In this document: in pieces, positions 48,258-51,140 of the stretch
How positions within the stretch are numbered: the first letter of the stretch is position 1
Layout of the letters: each line of letters opens with the position of its first letter
Source of the DNA: Cuniculiplasma sp052315415
Lineage (GTDB): Archaea > Thermoplasmatota > Thermoplasmata > Thermoplasmatales > Thermoplasmataceae
DNA length: 51,140 bases
Assembly: GCA_052315415.1 (NCBI GenBank)
Contig: JBLSDH010000012.1
Coordinates: 1 to 51,140, forward strand
Reading direction: 5' to 3'
Notes under the pieces: generated by a model
What the model saw: the letters and a program-made list of their open reading frames with translations, nothing else
The model's database searches: none
Told to the model about the DNA's origin: nothing
Program-made: the position numbers and the translations under genes

Positions 48258-51140
48258 ATGAGAAAAATCAAGCCTATTTTGGCAATTATTGTCGTGGCTG
48301 TGATGATTTCCGGGGCATTTTTTATTTTTGGAAACTCGCAGCAAATGAATAATTTTGGTACAAGCGATAGATCTGTAAATACTCAGTTACATCCGGTAAC
48401 AAATGATATGTCAACCAATACAGCATCTCAATTGTTGTCCTCTGCAAAGAGTTCAAAACTCACTGGAGCTTACGAAGCTATACAGAATGCAATTGAGCAG
48501 AAGGTTCCGATGAAATACCTTTTTGTTCCAAATCTTCATCCAGCAAGCAAGGTTGTGAACAATGCGATCACACTTGGCTATATTACTTCTCCTGCTCCAA
48601 TGGGAATTGGCTTTTATAATCTTTATAATGTCAGTGGAAAAACTTTAACAAAGAATTCAACAACCTCATCATTTGAGGCAAGTATAAATATTAGCAATCT
48701 TGAAACAACAAATCTTGCAGATCTTGCTCCAAATACAGTAACATTCCAGCTGAACGCAATTCTGAACAACGTTGAAATATTGAATAAAACAGGTTATGTA
48801 TTCTGGACACAGAATGTTGTTGATTATTCAGCAAGGACACACCAGCTTACATTTGTAGATAATATATGGAACTTTTCATCATCAAGTGCAGTTGTTGAAC
48901 CGGGCACATTTTACTACTCATCTACACCAAGTGTATCAAGCACAACATTGATCAATATAGGACCAACAGTGTATGCAAGTCCTCACCTTGTACTTAATCT
49001 ATATCTAAACACATCCCTCTGTTATGGTAGACAGACAGTTTTCTTTAATTATTCATATGTAGTTGGCGGAGTCATGCACTCTGGAAATTATGAAACAGCC
49101 ATTTTCAACAACTTCGTAAATCAGTCGTCATCAATTTCATATAAAGCAGCACCATTAACATATTTCGTAAGTGGTAATACACTCACGCCAGTTGGCATAC
49201 CATATGATGCTGAAATCATGATAGGTGGCCCAGGTGGTGGAAGCACAGCCACAGTCTTTGGCATCAATGGAACGTTCAACCTTAAATATTACAATATGAC
49301 AACAAAAGGTTACATGAATGTTCCGGAGGCTTATGATATAGGCTCTGAGACAGGGGAAACATCAACAGGTGTGAATGTGCACTACGAGGGAAACACAGCA
49401 TATCTCCAAACAGGACCTTCAATGGTGTATGGTCTATGGAATTCAACAGAAAATATGACTGAAAAATACACCATATCAGTAAGCAATGACAATGGTTTCG
49501 TCTTTGTATCTCCGAACGAGAAGATTTTGAACGAGACGTTTTTAAGTTTATACCTCTGGGATTACATACCAATTTTACATAACAAGATATCCTTCTACCT
49601 GCCAAATTCTACCTATTACGTGGAGGCTCTTGACAATTATTACGATCCAATAAGTGCAGAGTTGAATTACACAACAATGTCACTGGCACTTAATTATGTG
49701 AAGAACGTGAGTATGGGAGTTTACACTCCAATATATGCCTTTAATAATTCACAATTAGGATCTATTGCTATTTCAGGTTCAGGTACTTTGTCCTCCCCTT
49801 ATGTTATAAATGCATGTAGTATTAATATTAACCCAATATTTGGTCAGTTCAATGATTATCTTTTCCCCATATTCACAGGGGTATTCTTAAATGGCACTTC
49901 CATGCATGTGAAAATAGCAAACTTCTCAATGCCAGTATGTTATCAGGGATATTATAATTTGGATATTGCATTTTTAGATCAAAATTTTGGTTTGCAGCTT
50001 CCTACTTTTAACGGACTTAATTTCTGGATATACAACTCCTCCAATGTTATTGTAGATAACGCAAGGGCATTCTCATGGTATTCATCAAATCAGGCTGGCT
50101 ATGTAGAGGGTACACTAACAGAATGGAATTCATCAAGGATTAACATAATGAACAGTGAATTCATATCTTTTGGAAACTCAATATTCCTTGAAAATCCTGC
50201 AAATCAGAGAGGGTATGTGAACATAACAAATGTTACATTTATTGATGCTGCATTTGTAATGAACGTTTCACTTTTAAACCCAATCTTCAATTCATTCTAC
50301 AATGGACCAAATCTGGAAGGTCTGTTCATGTGCTCTGGATACGATAATATATCATATTCACACTTCTTGACTCAAATACCTGTCTGTGATCCTAATTCAA
50401 CATACATGGGTAATTCATTCTTCAGTGATTATTTCTGGAATTACGAAGGAAGTGGATCTTACAATGATTATGGTACAATGGCTACTACAGCAAAAAATAT
50501 TATGGAGATGCCCGGATTTAATTTCACACTTTCAACACCTGAAAACATCCAAAATGAAGTTTATGTGTCCTATTTGGGCTTGGAAATCAAATACGAAGGT
50601 TCAGGAAACTATTTTGATCTTCCGATTATAAACACCACTTCTTCAGCAATGTATTATTTCACATTACTAGTGAATGATCAAGGATACCAACAATGCTCTG
50701 TATCAATGATCAATACAACATCACTAAAATCTGGTGATACTTATTTTGCACAACCATTCACGTCTAATTTGGAGTTTATGGAGAAAGGATTAAAATCAGG
50801 AACAATGTGGTCGGTTGAGGTTAACGGTGTTGATCTCCAATCCAGCACCAGTTCTGTCTGTGAAACAGTTGTGAATGGCTATTACACTTACGTGGGTATG
50901 AATGTCCCAGGTTACTCTGGAATGAACATGGGTACAGTAACCTTAAATGAGAGTAAAGTTGTTGTTCTAACATATATGAAAGAATACAACCTTACATTCA
51001 TGGAAAAAGGATTACCATCCGGAACAAAGTGGTCAGTAACACTCAATGGAATGACAATGTATTCCACAACATCAATGATAATGTTTACAAACCTCACAGC
51101 TGGAAATTATACATATACAGCAATGGGTATGAAAGGATAC
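48258..51140 (+). CDS. thermopsin-like secreted protease (peptidase family A5), 3' end outside the window
   Basis: The reading frame is open for all 961 codons to the window edge. Residues about 5-24 are a signal peptide or anchor. The segment SPAPMGIGFYNLYN, an FQLNAILNNVEI region, YVFWTQNVVDY, and IGGPGGGSTATVFGINGT match thermopsin, the acid protease family A5 of archaea. The C-terminal part carries at least two beta modules of the F-x-E-K-G-L-x-SGT-x-W-S-V type (starting near residues 844 and 913). The second is cut by the window end. Numerous sequons suggest N-glycosylation. It acts outside the cell or on its surface at low pH and probably supplies peptides to this heterotroph. The family's catalytic residues are not well defined, so activity is inferred from similarity. 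Confidence 0.9.
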   Translation, partial: MRKIKPILAIIVVAVMISGAFFIFGNSQQMNNFGTSDRSVNTQLHPVTNDMSTNTASQLLSSAKSSKLTGAYEAIQNAIEQKVPMKYLFVPNLHPASKVVNNAITLGYITSPAPMGIGFYNLYNVSGKTLTKNSTTSSFEASINISNLETTNLADLAPNTVTFQLNAILNNVEILNKTGYVFWTQNVVDYSARTHQLTFVDNIWNFSSSSAVVEPGTFYYSSTPSVSSTTLINIGPTVYASPHLVLNLYLNTSLCYGRQTVFFNYSYVVGGVMHSGNYETAIFNNFVNQSSSISYKAAPLTYFVSGNTLTPVGIPYDAEIMIGGPGGGSTATVFGINGTFNLKYYNMTTKGYMNVPEAYDIGSETGETSTGVNVHYEGNTAYLQTGPSMVYGLWNSTENMTEKYTISVSNDNGFVFVSPNEKILNETFLSLYLWDYIPILHNKISFYLPNSTYYVEALDNYYDPISAELNYTTMSLALNYVKNVSMGVYTPIYAFNNSQLGSIAISGSGTLSSPYVINACSININPIFGQFNDYLFPIFTGVFLNGTSMHVKIANFSMPVCYQGYYNLDIAFLDQNFGLQLPTFNGLNFWIYNSSNVIVDNARAFSWYSSNQAGYVEGTLTEWNSSRINIMNSEFISFGNSIFLENPANQRGYVNITNVTFIDAAFVMNVSLLNPIFNSFYNGPNLEGLFMCSGYDNISYSHFLTQIPVCDPNSTYMGNSFFSDYFWNYEGSGSYNDYGTMATTAKNIMEMPGFNFTLSTPENIQNEVYVSYLGLEIKYEGSGNYFDLPIINTTSSAMYYFTLLVNDQGYQQCSVSMINTTSLKSGDTYFAQPFTSNLEFMEKGLKSGTMWSVEVNGVDLQSSTSSVCETVVNGYYTYVGMNVPGYSGMNMGTVTLNESKVVVLTYMKEYNLTFMEKGLPSGTKWSVTLNGMTMYSTTSMIMFTNLTAGNYTYTAMGMKGY

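Noticed and set aside
49282..49605. Antisense frame over the thermopsin-like gene
   Set aside because: The plus strand is open throughout and carries family motifs here.
1..51140. CRISPR array, rRNA, prophage or intact insertion sequence
   Set aside because: No regularly spaced short repeats, rRNA-like GC-rich stretch, phage module or complete transposase with terminal repeats was seen on reading through; the only tandem repeats encode TPR units or are the 15-bp duplication.

Overview
The window is a densely packed, AT-rich stretch of archaeal chromosome. The gene content points to Thermoplasmata, probably order Thermoplasmatales. It holds archaeal phosphoglycerate kinase, prefoldin alpha, FtsY, ribosomal protein S15 beside a DHH/RecJ-type nuclease, MBF1, archaeosine-precursor enzymes (QueC, QueD), an AglB oligosaccharyltransferase, thermopsin-like secreted protease and a CuA/heme-copper oxidase with a blue-copper protein. 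The low GC fits the Ferroplasma/Cuniculiplasma/Picrophilus side, but genus is inference. Most first-in-operon genes have an A/T-rich TATA-like box centred about 22-29 bp before the start codon, which predicts leaderless mRNAs. Downstream genes use GGAGG-like sites and ATGA/TTGA/GTGA overlaps.

Layout. 0.1-5.1 kb: surface proteins (including a tandem NTF2-like protein), a winged-helix regulator with a small membrane partner, and a four-gene ABC-transporter operon that ends in its own winged-helix regulator. 5.1-6.3 kb: gene-poor DNA with hairpins and a tRNA-Glu(TTC) on the minus strand. 6.3-20.4 kb: housekeeping metabolism (phosphoribosyltransferase, carbamate kinase, MarC, a UDP-sulfoquinovose-synthase-like epimerase, a kelch surface protein, NUDIX, pgk, prefoldin, ftsY, a COG1709-type regulator, proline dehydrogenase, a sugar nucleotidyltransferase, malate dehydrogenase) and a translationally coupled dienoyl-CoA-reductase-like SDR/queD/queC operon. 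20.4-27.6 kb: a giant 2095-residue AglB with a roughly 1,180-residue extracellular extension, followed directly by a membrane-anchored surface protein. 27.6-30.0 kb: an RNase-H-fold protein and the recJ-like/rps15 operon. 30.0-31.1 kb: a decayed transposase in gene-poor DNA. 31.1-36.6 kb: a TPR protein with near-identical DNA repeats, a gamma-carbonic-anhydrase-like protein, a 1182-residue helical-repeat protein and MBF1.

36.7-41.3 kb is a respiratory operon: a small membrane protein, CuA subunit II, heme-copper subunit I, cupredoxin, heme o synthase (CtaB) and a polytopic membrane protein. 41.4-48.1 kb holds a DUF6015-like protein, an MFS transporter, a heterodimeric ABC exporter with one degenerate ATP site, a TIGR01777-type epimerase and a small tail-anchored protein. 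From 48.26 kb to the window end runs a thermopsin-like protease that continues past the edge.

A cell-surface theme runs through the window. AglB, the sulfosugar synthase homologue, the nucleotidyltransferase, the kelch protein, thermopsin and several sequon-rich membrane-anchored proteins fit an S-layer-poor acidophile with a heavily N-glycosylated surface. The sulfosugar/AglB link is inference supported by published sulfonated N-glycans in Thermoplasma. No CRISPR array, intact insertion sequence, rRNA or prophage was seen.
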